Assembly (NCBI GenBank): GCA_035541895.1
Contig: DATKMK010000001.1
Coordinates: forward strand, 1-64,000
Reading direction: 5' to 3'
Length of the DNA stretch: 64,000 nt
Source: DATKMK01 sp035541895
Lineage (GTDB): Bacteria; Desulfobacterota; Binatia; HRBIN30; JACQVA1
The notes below the pieces were generated by a model. The model did not search any database. It was given only the letters and a program-made list of their open reading frames with translations, and had not been told where the DNA came from. A program made the translations under genes and the position numbers. Positions 7,477 to 18,440 of the stretch are shown piece by piece (positions within the stretch are counted from its first letter, which is position 1; each line of letters begins with the position of its first letter).

Positions 7477-9310
7477 GCGCGAAGCCGCCGGAGCGCCGAA
7501 GCCGGACGCCCTGCCGCCGGCGCTGCGGTCGATGTGGCGGCTGTGCAGGCTTGGGTACAAGCACGAACCGCGGCTGATGCTGATTGCCTTCGTGCTGTCG
7601 CAACTGTCGGCCCTGCCCGACGCGCTGCTGGCGTTGTGGCTCGCGCTGCTTGGCAAAGGTGTACTCGCGAGCAATCCCGGTTTGATCCTCACGGCGGCGA
7701 TCGGCCTCGCCGTTTCGTCGCCGGCAACCTGGTTTCTCCGCACCGTCAGCACGCGCGTCCAACGGCGCTTCCGCGACAAGGTGACGATTGCGCTGGAATC
7801 ACACGTCGCGCAGTTACAAGCGTCGATCGTCACCATCGCGCATCACGAGCGGCCCGACTACCTCGACCGGCTCGCGATGCTGCGCGAGCAGGTGTTCGTC
7901 CTCGATCACATGTACATGTCGCTGTTCGCGTCCTGCGCATGGATTCTGCGGCTCGCGGTGACCGTCGCGTTGCTGATGTCGATTCATCCCTGGTTGATTC
8001 TGCTCGCCGTGTTCGCGCTGCCGACGGTGTGGACCTCCACGTGGCGGCCGGCGGTCGAGCGAGCTGCGAACGAGCGGGCGGCGCAGCCGAACCGCCTGGC
8101 TCGCCATCTGTTCACGGTGGCGACGACCGCATCGCCGGGCAAGGAGGTGCGCGTCGCCGGAATCGGTGCGCGTCTCGTCGACCGGCGCCGTGAAGCCTGG
8201 GAACGCGCGTATCGGCTCGTATCCACGGCGCGGTCGGCGTCTGCGATTTGGCACGCGCTGGCGTGGGCGGTGTTCGGTGGCGCGTACGTTGGCGCGGTCG
8301 TGTTGGTGTCGTCCGGCGTCGGGGCCCCGCCGGCGTCGGTGCTGCTGGTGCTTGCCGCCGGGTCGCGTCTGTCCTCGTACATCGGAGCGGCCGTGGGCGA
8401 GATCAGTTTCCTGCGCGGTTTCTGGATGGATGGATCGCGCCGGCTCGCCTGGCTCGAAGACTACGCGGCATTGCAGCTTGTCAACGCGGACCGCGCGGTG
8501 CCGGCGACCTTGCGGCAAGGCATCCGTCTGGAGCACGTGTCGTTCGCCTATCCAGGCACGTCTCACGTGGTGCTTGAAGATGTCTCGCTGTTGTTGCCGG
8601 CAGGTGCGGTGGTTGCCGTCGTCGGCGAGAACGGTGCCGGCAAGACGACGCTCGTTAAGCTGCTGGCGAAGATGTACGAACCGGTGTCCGGGGCGATCTA
8701 CCTCGACGATACCCCGTTGGCTCGCGTGCGCGCGGCGGAGTGGCGCGAACACTTGGCGGGCGCGTTTCAGGACTTCGCGCGCTTCGAGCTGCGGGCGCGC
8801 CAGACCGTCGGCCTCGGCGACGTTCGCCGCGCGGATGATGAACCCGCCGTGGCGACGGCGGTGGAGCGGGCTGGGGCCGGCGATGTTGTCGCGAAGCTGC
8901 CCGCGGGGTTGCAGACGCAACTGGGTCCGACCTGGCCCGATGGTGTCGAGGTGTCGTTCGGCCAATGGCAGAAACTGGCGTTGGCGCGCGGCTTCATGCG
9001 TGACGAGCCGCTGCTGTTGGTGCTTGACGAACCGACGGCAGCGCTCGATGCCGAGACCGAGCACGCACTGTTCGAACGCTACGCCGCCGCGGCGCGAAAT
9101 GGACAGACGCCCAACGGCTCTACAAGCAGCGATGTCGGGCGCATCACGGTCCTGGTGTCGCACCGCTTTTCCACCGTGCGCATGGCCGATCTCATCGTCG
9201 TGCTCGATGGTGCGCGTCTGGTCGAAGTCGGCACCCACGACGAACTCATGGCCAAACGCGGGCAGTACGCCGAGCTCTACGGCATCCAAGCCGCCGCGTA
9301 CCGCTCGTAG
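7460..9310 (+). CDS. ABC exporter half-transporter (TMD-NBD), subunit 2 with altered signature motif
   Basis: A 616-residue partner of the upstream ABC protein, with the same architecture: six transmembrane helices (~35-330) and an ATPase with Walker A GENGAGKTT (~388), Walker B LLVLDEP (~519) and SHRFST. The signature is VSFGQ (GVEVSFGQWQ) instead of LSGGQ, with Phe replacing the first Gly. One degenerate signature is typical of heterodimeric ABC exporters with one consensus and one non-consensus ATP site. The ATG at 7460, inside the end of the first gene and preceded by AAGAGGGG, is the best start and implies translational coupling. Confidence 0.87.
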   Translation: MTSSTEREAAGAPKPDALPPALRSMWRLCRLGYKHEPRLMLIAFVLSQLSALPDALLALWLALLGKGVLASNPGLILTAAIGLAVSSPATWFLRTVSTRVQRRFRDKVTIALESHVAQLQASIVTIAHHERPDYLDRLAMLREQVFVLDHMYMSLFASCAWILRLAVTVALLMSIHPWLILLAVFALPTVWTSTWRPAVERAANERAAQPNRLARHLFTVATTASPGKEVRVAGIGARLVDRRREAWERAYRLVSTARSASAIWHALAWAVFGGAYVGAVVLVSSGVGAPPASVLLVLAAGSRLSSYIGAAVGEISFLRGFWMDGSRRLAWLEDYAALQLVNADRAVPATLRQGIRLEHVSFAYPGTSHVVLEDVSLLLPAGAVVAVVGENGAGKTTLVKLLAKMYEPVSGAIYLDDTPLARVRAAEWREHLAGAFQDFARFELRARQTVGLGDVRRADDEPAVATAVERAGAGDVVAKLPAGLQTQLGPTWPDGVEVSFGQWQKLALARGFMRDEPLLLVLDEPTAALDAETEHALFERYAAAARNGQTPNGSTSSDVGRITVLVSHRFSTVRMADLIVVLDGARLVEVGTHDELMAKRGQYAELYGIQAAAYRS

Positions 9311-9425
9311 GGGTGGGCGATCTCCGTGCCTGTCCGATGGCCACGGAGGGCCGCCGCTACCCTGATCTACTGAGCAGACGTCGCGCGCGATTGCCAAAGG
9401 TTGCCCAGGTTCCTAGAGTTGGAGC

Positions 9426-10274
9426 GTGAACCTGGCGCTGCGAGTAGCGGGCATCGGCTTGGCGTTGGCCATGGCGTCGCCGGCGGTGGCGCACGTCGGA
9501 CTGATCTACCCGCCATCACGCTACGGTCCGAACGTTCTCAAGCAGGGCCCGTGCGGTGTGACCGGCGGCACCCGCAGCACCAACGTGACGGTGCTCGAAC
9601 CGGGCGCATCGATCTACGTCCAGTGGGACGAGTACATCAATCACCCCGGACACTTCCGCATCTCATTTGATATGGACGGGGACGGCGACTTCGTCGATCC
9701 GGTCTGCCTGAGCGGGTGCAGCTCGCGCACGCCGACGTTCAAGTTCTATCCGAACGCGACCGTGTTGGCGGACGATATTCCCGACACCATTTACGGCGGC
9801 GTGAGCGGCGCGCAGATCACCCTGCCGGACCTGGAATGCGATCGGTGCACGCTCCAACTGATCCAGGTAATGTACGACAAGCCGCCGTACACGCTCCCCG
9901 GCGACGACATCTACTATCAATGTGCGGATCTGATCTTGCGCCGCAGCCAACCCGTGCCGACGCCCACCGACTCGCCGTCCCCGACGCCTTCGGTGCCGAC
10001 CGCTTCTCCGACCAGTACGCCGTCGCCGGCACCGCCGACGCCTACGCCGACCTGCGGCGGCTTCGACGGCCCCGGCTGCGCGGTTGGCTGCGTCGGCGAT
10101 TGTGACAGCAGCGGCAAGGTCGACGTCGACGAATTGGTCGTGATGGTCGCCATCGCACTCGGCAACCTCGATCCATCGTTCTGCGCCTCTGCCGATGTCG
10201 ACGGCGACGGGTTGGTTGCGGTGAATGAGATCGTGGCTGCAGTACAACGCAGCCTCAGCGGCTGCTCGCCGTGA
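9426..10274 (+). CDS. Secreted LPMO-like protein with Pro/Thr linker and dockerin-like tail
   Basis: A 282-residue exported protein. The signal peptide (1-22, ...MASPAVA) ends so that His23 would be the mature N-terminus, followed by VGLIYPPSRYGP. A mature N-terminal His plus an internal His (H73 or H76 in NHPGHFRI) is the histidine-brace pattern of copper lytic polysaccharide monooxygenases. It resembles exported monooxygenase-like proteins of myxobacteria. After ~residue 180 comes a P/T/S-rich linker, then a calcium-binding dockerin-like pair (GDCDSSGKVDVDELV and ADVDGDGLVAVNEIV). Start is a GTG with GGAG close upstream. Polysaccharide oxidation is inferred. Confidence 0.75.
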   Translation: MNLALRVAGIGLALAMASPAVAHVGLIYPPSRYGPNVLKQGPCGVTGGTRSTNVTVLEPGASIYVQWDEYINHPGHFRISFDMDGDGDFVDPVCLSGCSSRTPTFKFYPNATVLADDIPDTIYGGVSGAQITLPDLECDRCTLQLIQVMYDKPPYTLPGDDIYYQCADLILRRSQPVPTPTDSPSPTPSVPTASPTSTPSPAPPTPTPTCGGFDGPGCAVGCVGDCDSSGKVDVDELVVMVAIALGNLDPSFCASADVDGDGLVAVNEIVAAVQRSLSGCSP

Positions 10275-10307
10275 CAACCGGCGGCGCCTGCGTGTAGGAT
10301 CGCCGAG

Positions 10308-11204
10308 ATGACGGGTCGCTCTGTTTTGGTCGCGGCGCTCGCGGTGGTGGTATGCGCGTGCGGCGGGACTGTCACGGGAAGCGGTGCGGCGGCTCCGCTC
10401 GCGGTGCTGAGCGCGTTTCCCGCGGAAATGGCGCCGCTGGTGGCGCAGGCCGAGGTCGTTGAGACCGCCGTGGTCAACGGGCGCGTGTTTCGCATCGGAA
10501 CGCTGCGCGGTCTACCGGTGATCATCGGTCTCACCGGGATCGGCTTGGCGAATGCCACCAACACGACGCGGGCGCTGCTCGATCAATTCAGGGTGCGCGG
10601 GATCATCGTTTCCGCGGTGGCTGGGAGCACGCTGCGCATCGGCGATGTGACGGTGCCGAGCGGCTGGACGTATCAGCGCGACGCGACCTACGCGGTGTAT
10701 GAACCATGGCTCAAGATCGCCGCCGAGGTTGCGGCATCGGGCGTGGTCGAACTCCAACAGTGCACGGTGCGCCCGAACCCCAAGGACGGAACCGTATGTC
10801 TCCCCTTTGTCCCAATCATCGCGGTCGGCGGTACCGGGCAAAGCACCGATCTGTTTCCCGACACCCCGACCATGTGCCAGCCCCGCGGCGGCGATGTCTT
10901 GGGCTGCGACATCGCGGGGAACGCCGTCGGGGCGGATGTCTCCGAGGCATCTCCAATCGACGCGACCGCTGCGGCGGAGATGCCGATCGCTACGGACAAT
11001 GAAACCGCCGGCATCGCGCGCGAGGCGACCGCGCGCGGCATCCCGTTGATCGCGTTTCGCGCGGTCTCGGACGGCGCCGATGATCCGCTCGGCTTGCCCG
11101 GTTACCCGCTGCAGTTTTTCACCTACTATCATCTTGCGGCCGACAACGCGGCCGCCGCGACCCTTGCGTTCCTGGATCGGCTGGCCACCGCTTCTGCGCA
11201 CTAG
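10308..11204 (+). CDS. Nucleosidase-like (MTAN/PNP-fold) lipoprotein
   Basis: A 298-residue protein with an N-terminal lipoprotein-type signal (VLVAALAVVVCACGG, probable lipid-attached Cys18). The body has the phosphorylase/nucleosidase superfamily pattern: AVLSAFPAEMAPLVAQAEVV, VIIGLTGIGLANATNTTRAL and a C-terminal PIATDNETAGIAREATARG that matches the substrate Glu and acid segment (M-E-x-A-A-x-A) of MTA/SAH nucleosidases, though diverged. Family members are normally cytoplasmic, so export makes the substrate uncertain. The gene lies 33 bases after the LPMO-like gene. Confidence 0.65.
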   Translation: MTGRSVLVAALAVVVCACGGTVTGSGAAAPLAVLSAFPAEMAPLVAQAEVVETAVVNGRVFRIGTLRGLPVIIGLTGIGLANATNTTRALLDQFRVRGIIVSAVAGSTLRIGDVTVPSGWTYQRDATYAVYEPWLKIAAEVAASGVVELQQCTVRPNPKDGTVCLPFVPIIAVGGTGQSTDLFPDTPTMCQPRGGDVLGCDIAGNAVGADVSEASPIDATAAAEMPIATDNETAGIAREATARGIPLIAFRAVSDGADDPLGLPGYPLQFFTYYHLAADNAAAATLAFLDRLATASAH

Positions 11205-11350
11205 GCGAACGCCCGTTCGTGAACCCGAGGTGCCGCGACCCGGGCGTGATTCGCGTCGACAGGCGATTGAGCCGAAGGCGTGGTTCGGCTATACGCATCA
11301 GCCAGTTCAACCGTTCGGCCTGACCGACCACCACCGTACGACAAACGACC

Positions 11351-12073
11351 ATGGGACGAATTTTCGAAACTCGTAAGCACACAATGTTCGCCCGCTGGGA
11401 CCGGATGGCGAAGGCGTTCACCCGCATGGGCAAGGAAATCGCCATCGCGGTGAAGAGCGGCGGCTCCGATCCGCAATCCAATCCGCGGCTGCGCCGCGTC
11501 ATTCAGAATGCGCGCGCGGTCAATATGCCGAAAGACAAGATCGAGTCGGCGATCAAGCGCGCCGCGGGCAAAGACACCACCGACTACGAGGAAATCCTCT
11601 ACGAGGGCTACGCGCCGCACGGCGTGGCGGTGTTGGTCGAAGCCGCCACCGACAATCCGACGCGCACCGTCTCGAACCTCCGCAATTTCTTCAACAAGGG
11701 CGGCGGGAATCTCGGTTCGACCGGTAGCGTCGGCTTCCTGTTCAAGCGCATGGGCGTGTTCCGCGTCGATCCGGCGGGCATCGATCAAGATGAGCTCGAA
11801 CTCGATCTCATCGACCACGGTCTCGAAGAGGCGGGCGAGAGCACGGGCGAGAAGGGCGAGCCGCAGCTCGTCATCCGCTGCGCGTTCGCCGATTTCGGTC
11901 GCCTCCAGAAGGGGCTCGAAGACCGCGGGATCAAGCCGATCTCGGCGGAGTCGGAGTACATTCCGGTCACCCCGGTGGAGTTGTCGGAAGACGACGCCAA
12001 GGACGTGCTCAAGCTGGTCGATTCGATCGAGCAAGACGACGACGTGCAGAAGGTTTTCCACAACCTGTCGTAA
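11351..12073 (+). CDS. yebC: YebC/PmpR family regulator or translation factor
   Basis: A 240-residue protein matching YebC along its length: N-terminal MGRIFETRKHTMFARWDRMA, the conserved NPRLRRVIQNARAVNMPKDK, GYAPHGVAVLVEAATDNPTR and GSVGFLFKRMGVF, and an acidic C-terminal lobe. Family members act as DNA-binding regulators, or help ribosomes through difficult sequences. Length and motifs are normal. The usual ruvC partner gene is absent; the neighbours are unrelated. Confidence 0.93.
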   Translation: MGRIFETRKHTMFARWDRMAKAFTRMGKEIAIAVKSGGSDPQSNPRLRRVIQNARAVNMPKDKIESAIKRAAGKDTTDYEEILYEGYAPHGVAVLVEAATDNPTRTVSNLRNFFNKGGGNLGSTGSVGFLFKRMGVFRVDPAGIDQDELELDLIDHGLEEAGESTGEKGEPQLVIRCAFADFGRLQKGLEDRGIKPISAESEYIPVTPVELSEDDAKDVLKLVDSIEQDDDVQKVFHNLS

Positions 12074-12104
12074 CCGCCACGCCGCCTGCCTTTGCGTAAC
12101 GAGT

Positions 12105-13334
12105 TTATTGCCGTCGCATCAGTCCCTCGATGCGATCGATCACCGCCGATCGTGCGGCGATCGTGTCGATTTCCCACTGGCGCGTCCGATCGAGATGCGC
12201 CCGCAGCAAGGCCGATTCAGCGGCTACGCGAGCGAGCGCGGCCCGCACATCGGCCGCGCTGACCGCCGCTCGCAGCGACGGTGCCAGCGGAACCGATACC
12301 CCGAACTCGACGCAGCGTTGCGCAAGTCCCGGTTGATCGCCGAGGAACGGATACGCGATCATCGGCACGCGTTGATAAATGGCCTCGTGGGTCGAGTTGA
12401 GGCCTTGGTGAGTCAGAAACACCGATGCGTGTTCAAGCAGCCCCCACTGATGGACGTCGTCGACGACCTCGACATTTTGACGCGCGAGGGCCTGCTCTCG
12501 CTCCTTGGTTGCGTGCCCGCCGAGACTGATCACGGCCGCAACGCCGTCCTGATCACCAACCGCGTCCACCAGCGCGGCAAGAGCCGCCATGGCTTCGTTC
12601 GGAAAGAAGCGCCACACCACCGTGCCGAACGATGCGTAGATGCGGAGGGTGACGTCCCCGGATTGGGAAAAGGTGATCGCCGGATGATCGGCGGCTTGTG
12701 CGTCCAGCTCGGAGGTCAGCAGGGATCCGAAGAAGGCCAGCGGTTCGAACGGGGGCCGCTCATCGTCGCGCAGAAAGGCCGGCGGCTCGGAACAGATGTT
12801 CAAGTACGGGCTCATGCCCTCCAGGTAGGAAAACGGCGTCGCATTCGGCATGCCGCAATGCTCGCGCAGACGGCGAACCGCGCGCCAGCACTCCGGCGAG
12901 ATTGCCACCCGCGGGCTCCGCTGCAACGCCCGCACGGTGGCGCGCGGCTCGAGATTGTGGCCGACGCAAATGTTGACGAACGGCAGATCGAGTCGCGTGG
13001 CGACTGCCGGTCCGATGACGGCAAACGTGTCGTGGACCACCAGCGCCGGCCTGATCCCGGCAACTTCTTCCGCCACCAATTCGAGATAGTGAGCGGCGAA
13101 ACTCACGTGTCGACATGGAACCGGAATCGACGTGGCGTCGGCGGCTTCGATTGGGCGCGTCGCGAAGAGGTCGACGAATCGGCCGCCCACCCGCTCGATC
13201 GGAACTCGGAAGCGCGCATCGGTGAACACGTGCGTCGTCATGCCGCGACCCCGAAATGCCGCGATTACCGGAAGCAAACGCTGCAGGTGCCCGCGTTCCG
13301 GCGCGCAGAACGCCACGATGTCGGTTGCAGACAT
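12105..13334 (-). CDS. GT1-family (macrolide/UDP-type) glycosyltransferase
   Basis: A 409-residue GT-B glycosyltransferase. The N-terminal acceptor domain starts IVAFCAPERGHLQRLLPVIA with the catalytic-type His in the GH segment. The C-terminal donor domain has IYASFGTVVW (the typical S-F-G-T) and the nucleotide-sugar motif HQGLNSTHEAIYQRVPMIAY followed by DQPGLAQRC. Such enzymes glycosylate lipids, sterols or secondary metabolites; the acceptor here is unknown. The ATG of MSATDIV is taken as start because the upstream codons (RRASRSGRVWRR) look non-coding. It is divergent from the CoA-transferase gene. Confidence 0.85.
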   Translation of the reverse strand: MSATDIVAFCAPERGHLQRLLPVIAAFRGRGMTTHVFTDARFRVPIERVGGRFVDLFATRPIEAADATSIPVPCRHVSFAAHYLELVAEEVAGIRPALVVHDTFAVIGPAVATRLDLPFVNICVGHNLEPRATVRALQRSPRVAISPECWRAVRRLREHCGMPNATPFSYLEGMSPYLNICSEPPAFLRDDERPPFEPLAFFGSLLTSELDAQAADHPAITFSQSGDVTLRIYASFGTVVWRFFPNEAMAALAALVDAVGDQDGVAAVISLGGHATKEREQALARQNVEVVDDVHQWGLLEHASVFLTHQGLNSTHEAIYQRVPMIAYPFLGDQPGLAQRCVEFGVSVPLAPSLRAAVSAADVRAALARVAAESALLRAHLDRTRQWEIDTIAARSAVIDRIEGLMRRQ

Positions 13335-13445
13335 GATCGCGCAAGGCCCCCCCCCGATGCGTCGCCAGACTCTGCCACTGCGTGACGCGCGTCTCAAGTG
13401 AAGTTGCGTCGCCGCGACAATTGTCCGATGCTAGCGGACGGCGCG

Positions 13446-14864
13446 ATGACTCACCCAGACGAAGATTTGACTCCCGTCGCATGGACCGCGGCTTTGCTTG
13501 CGACGCTCGGGCACTGCGAGGCACCGAGTGCTAGCGCGCTCGTTGTCACCGGACACGATCCGGTGCTCGCAACCCGCTTTCCGGTCGGCGCCGCCGCGGC
13601 GGCGGTGCTCGGCGCAGTCGGTATCGCGAGCAACGAGTTGTGGACGCTTGGCGGTCGCAAGCCGCAGCGCAGCGAGATCGACGTGCGCGCCGCGGCCATC
13701 TCGTTGTTGTCATTCGTCTTCCAGCGCGCACCGCAGCTTCCGCCGGGGCGCGTCCCACCGCCGACGGTGGCATTGTATCCAACGCGGGACGGCGGGTGGA
13801 TTCATCTGCACGGCGGCTTCCCAAAGCTCCACGAGGGAACGCTGGCGTTGCTCGGCTGTGGCGATGATGCGTCGGCAATCGCGCGCGCCGTCGGCGACTG
13901 GGATGCGCCGGATCTCGAAGATGCGCTCGCTCAGCGCGGACTCTGTGGCGCACGGCTGCGCAGTGCGGATGAATGGAACTCGCATCCGCAGGGCATCGTC
14001 CTGGCGCGCGTTCCGGTCGTCGAAGTGCTGCGCATCGGCGAGGCGGAGCCGCGACCGCTGTCAGGCCCGGACGCCCGAACCGCCGGCGCCCGACCGCTCA
14101 GCGGGGTGCGGGTGCTGGACCTCACGCGCGTGCTCGCCGGTCCGACCTGCGCTCGCACGTTGGCCGAGCACGGCGCCGACGTGTTGCATGTGCGCAGCCC
14201 ACGCCTCCCGTTCATCGAGTCGTTCGTCATCGACACCAATCCCGGCAAGCGGTCGTGTTTCCTCGACCTGGATAGAGCCCAGGACGTCGTCCGGCTGGGC
14301 GATCTCGTGAGTGAGGCCGACGTCTTCTCGCAGAGCTACCGCGCCGGTGCGCTCGCACGTCGCGGCTTCGGCCCGGAAGCCCTCGCCGCGCGGCGACCCG
14401 GCATCATCGCCGTGTCGATCAATTGCTACGGCCACGACGGGCCGTGGGCCGAGCGACCGGGGTGGGAACAACTTGCGCAGACGGTCAGCGGCATGGCGTA
14501 CGAACACGGTGGCACCGAATCTGCCGCGATCGTGCCGGCGGCGGTGACCGACTACACCACCGGCCACCTCGCGGCGCTCGGCGTGATGCGCGCGCTCGCG
14601 CGACGTGCGAGCGAGGGCGGCAGCTGGCATGTGCGCGTGTCACTGACGCGCACCGCGATGTGGATGCTGTCGCTTCCGCGCGTGTCGCCCGACGCGACGC
14701 CCACCGGTCTCGATCCGGCGGTCATCCAGGCGTACGAGATCACCACCGACTCGGCGTGGGGTCCGTTGGCGCGCCTCGGCCCGATCTTGCGCATGAGCGC
14801 CACCCCGCCTGGTTGGGCGTCGCCTCCGGTGCCGCTGGGAACGCACGCGCCGACTTGGTGGTGA
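13446..14864 (+). CDS. CaiB/BaiF-type (family III) CoA-transferase
   Basis: A 472-residue protein. The second half holds the family III core: GVRVLDLTRVLAGPTCARTL, AEHGADVLHVRSP, NPGKRSCFLDLD, GWEQLAQTVSGMAYEHGG and AAVTDYTTGHLAALGVM. The Asp in TDYTTG lies where the family places its catalytic aspartate. The first ~220 residues are a diverged partial repeat of the fold, as in double-domain members. The acyl substrate is not known. The adjacent acyl-CoA ligase 68 bases downstream suggests they serve one fatty or aromatic acid pathway. ATG 13428 or GTG 13398 are alternative starts. Confidence 0.82.
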   Translation: MTHPDEDLTPVAWTAALLATLGHCEAPSASALVVTGHDPVLATRFPVGAAAAAVLGAVGIASNELWTLGGRKPQRSEIDVRAAAISLLSFVFQRAPQLPPGRVPPPTVALYPTRDGGWIHLHGGFPKLHEGTLALLGCGDDASAIARAVGDWDAPDLEDALAQRGLCGARLRSADEWNSHPQGIVLARVPVVEVLRIGEAEPRPLSGPDARTAGARPLSGVRVLDLTRVLAGPTCARTLAEHGADVLHVRSPRLPFIESFVIDTNPGKRSCFLDLDRAQDVVRLGDLVSEADVFSQSYRAGALARRGFGPEALAARRPGIIAVSINCYGHDGPWAERPGWEQLAQTVSGMAYEHGGTESAAIVPAAVTDYTTGHLAALGVMRALARRASEGGSWHVRVSLTRTAMWMLSLPRVSPDATPTGLDPAVIQAYEITTDSAWGPLARLGPILRMSATPPGWASPPVPLGTHAPTWW

Positions 14865-14932
14865 CGCCGTCGCTGGCGCTGCTACACTTTCGCCACGACT
14901 CAGAGTAGTGAAAACGGGAAGGGGAGTTTTCC

Positions 14933-16618
14933 ATGGCGCCATCAATCGCTGAAATCACCGCGATGTTGACTCAACCCGGGGCGATGTTCGAGATCGAGGA
15001 ACGCGAGATTCGCGGGATTCGTACGAAGACGTGGAAGAACGCGCCGCCGTCACTGCGCATGGTGCTCGAAATGAGCCGGGTGCACGGAGACAAGCCGTTT
15101 CTGGTGTACGAAGACGAGTGCACCTCGTTCGAGCAACACTATCGCCAGTGCGCGGCGCTTGCGCGACGCATGGTCGACGAGTGGGGACTGCGCAAAGGCG
15201 ATCGAGTGGCGATCGCCATGCGGAACTTTCCGGAGTGGTCGATCGCCTTCTGGGCGGCGGCCGCGATGGGCGCCGTCGTGGTGCCGCTCAATGCGTGGTG
15301 GACCGGGGAGGAACTCGAATACGGCTTGACCGACTCGGAATCGCGCTTTCTCTTCTGCGATGTCGATCGCGCCAAACGGGTTGCGCCGCATCTCGGCGGG
15401 CTGAAAATCGAGCGAGTCGTCGTTGCGCGCGGTGACGCCGCGGTGGCAAAAGCAGTCCCGTTTGCCGCTCTCATCGCCGCTGCCGGCGGCGATCTCGCAA
15501 TGCCCGACGTGGCGATCGAGCCTGAGGATGATGCAACGATCTTCTATACCTCGGGCACAACCGGGCGGCCCAAGGGCGCGCTCGGCACGCATCGCAATAT
15601 CTGCGGCAACTTGCTCAGCCTGGCATTCGCGCAAGCGCGCGGCGCGTTGCGCAGCGGTGCCCCGTTTCCGCCGCCGGCGGATCAGCCCCAGAACGCGCAA
15701 CTGATCTCGGTCCCGTTCTTCCATGCCACCGGCTGCCATTCGGTGCTGGCCGCCAACACCGCGTTCGGTGGGAAGATGGTGATGATGTACAAGTGGGACG
15801 CGGAGCGTGCGCTCGAACTGATCGAACGCGAGCGCATCAGCAGCTTCGGCGGCGTGCCGGCGATGGTGTGGCAGGTGCTCGAATCGCCGAGTTTCTCCAC
15901 CCGGGATTTGTCCAGCGTCCGCAGCGTCGCCTACGGCGGGGCGCCGGCGGCACCGGAGTTGGTGCGCCGCATCAAAGAAGCGTTTCCCAAGGTCACGCCC
16001 GGCAACGGCTATGGCCTCACCGAAACCTCGTCGGTGAGCACATTCAACGCCGCCGCAGACTACGAACGCAAGCCCGACAGCGTCGGCGTGCCGGTGCCGG
16101 TATGCGAGATTCGCGTCGTCGGACCTGACGGCCGCAATCTTCCGGTCGGCGAAGTCGGCGAGATCTGGATCAAGGGCCCCAACGTGGTGAAGGGCTACTG
16201 GAAGAAACCGGAAGCGACCGCCGAGACCTTCACCGACGGCTGGCTGCACTCCGGCGATCTCGGCCGCGTCGATGATGAAGGCTTCGTGTACATCGTCGAT
16301 CGCGCCAAGGACATGGTCATCCGCGGCGGCGAGAACGTCTACTGCGTCGAGGTCGAGAGCGTGCTCTACGATCATCCCGACGTGATCGATGCTGCGGTGA
16401 TCGGCCTCCCGCACAAAGTGCTGGGCGAAGAGGTCGCCGCCGTGGTGCAAGTGCGCAGCGGGTCAACGGTGACACAAGAAGATCTGCAGCGCCACGTTGC
16501 GCAGCACCTTGCGAGCTTCAAAGTGCCGGTGCGGATCGAGTTGCGCGGCGAGCCATTACCGCGCAACGCCAACGGCAAGATCCTGAAGGCGCAACTCAGA
16601 CACGAGATGGTGGGCTGA
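14933..16618 (+). CDS. Acyl-CoA synthetase (class I adenylate-forming enzyme)
   Basis: A 561-residue AMP-dependent CoA-ligase. Visible core motifs are YTSGTTGRPKGA (phosphate-binding loop), GYGLTETSS, GWLHSGDLG (ATP ribose Asp), IVDRAKDMVIRGGENV (hinge) and a C-terminal PRNANGKILKA with the catalytic Lys. It activates a carboxylic acid to its CoA thioester; sequence alone does not say which. AAGGGGAG before the ATG fixes the start. It follows the CoA-transferase in the same direction and faces the transhydrogenase genes. Confidence 0.92.
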   Translation: MAPSIAEITAMLTQPGAMFEIEEREIRGIRTKTWKNAPPSLRMVLEMSRVHGDKPFLVYEDECTSFEQHYRQCAALARRMVDEWGLRKGDRVAIAMRNFPEWSIAFWAAAAMGAVVVPLNAWWTGEELEYGLTDSESRFLFCDVDRAKRVAPHLGGLKIERVVVARGDAAVAKAVPFAALIAAAGGDLAMPDVAIEPEDDATIFYTSGTTGRPKGALGTHRNICGNLLSLAFAQARGALRSGAPFPPPADQPQNAQLISVPFFHATGCHSVLAANTAFGGKMVMMYKWDAERALELIERERISSFGGVPAMVWQVLESPSFSTRDLSSVRSVAYGGAPAAPELVRRIKEAFPKVTPGNGYGLTETSSVSTFNAAADYERKPDSVGVPVPVCEIRVVGPDGRNLPVGEVGEIWIKGPNVVKGYWKKPEATAETFTDGWLHSGDLGRVDDEGFVYIVDRAKDMVIRGGENVYCVEVESVLYDHPDVIDAAVIGLPHKVLGEEVAAVVQVRSGSTVTQEDLQRHVAQHLASFKVPVRIELRGEPLPRNANGKILKAQLRHEMVG

Positions 16619-16634
16619 GGCGGCGCCCCGCGGT

Positions 16635-18436
<1,802 letters not shown>

Positions 18437-18440
<4 letters not shown>

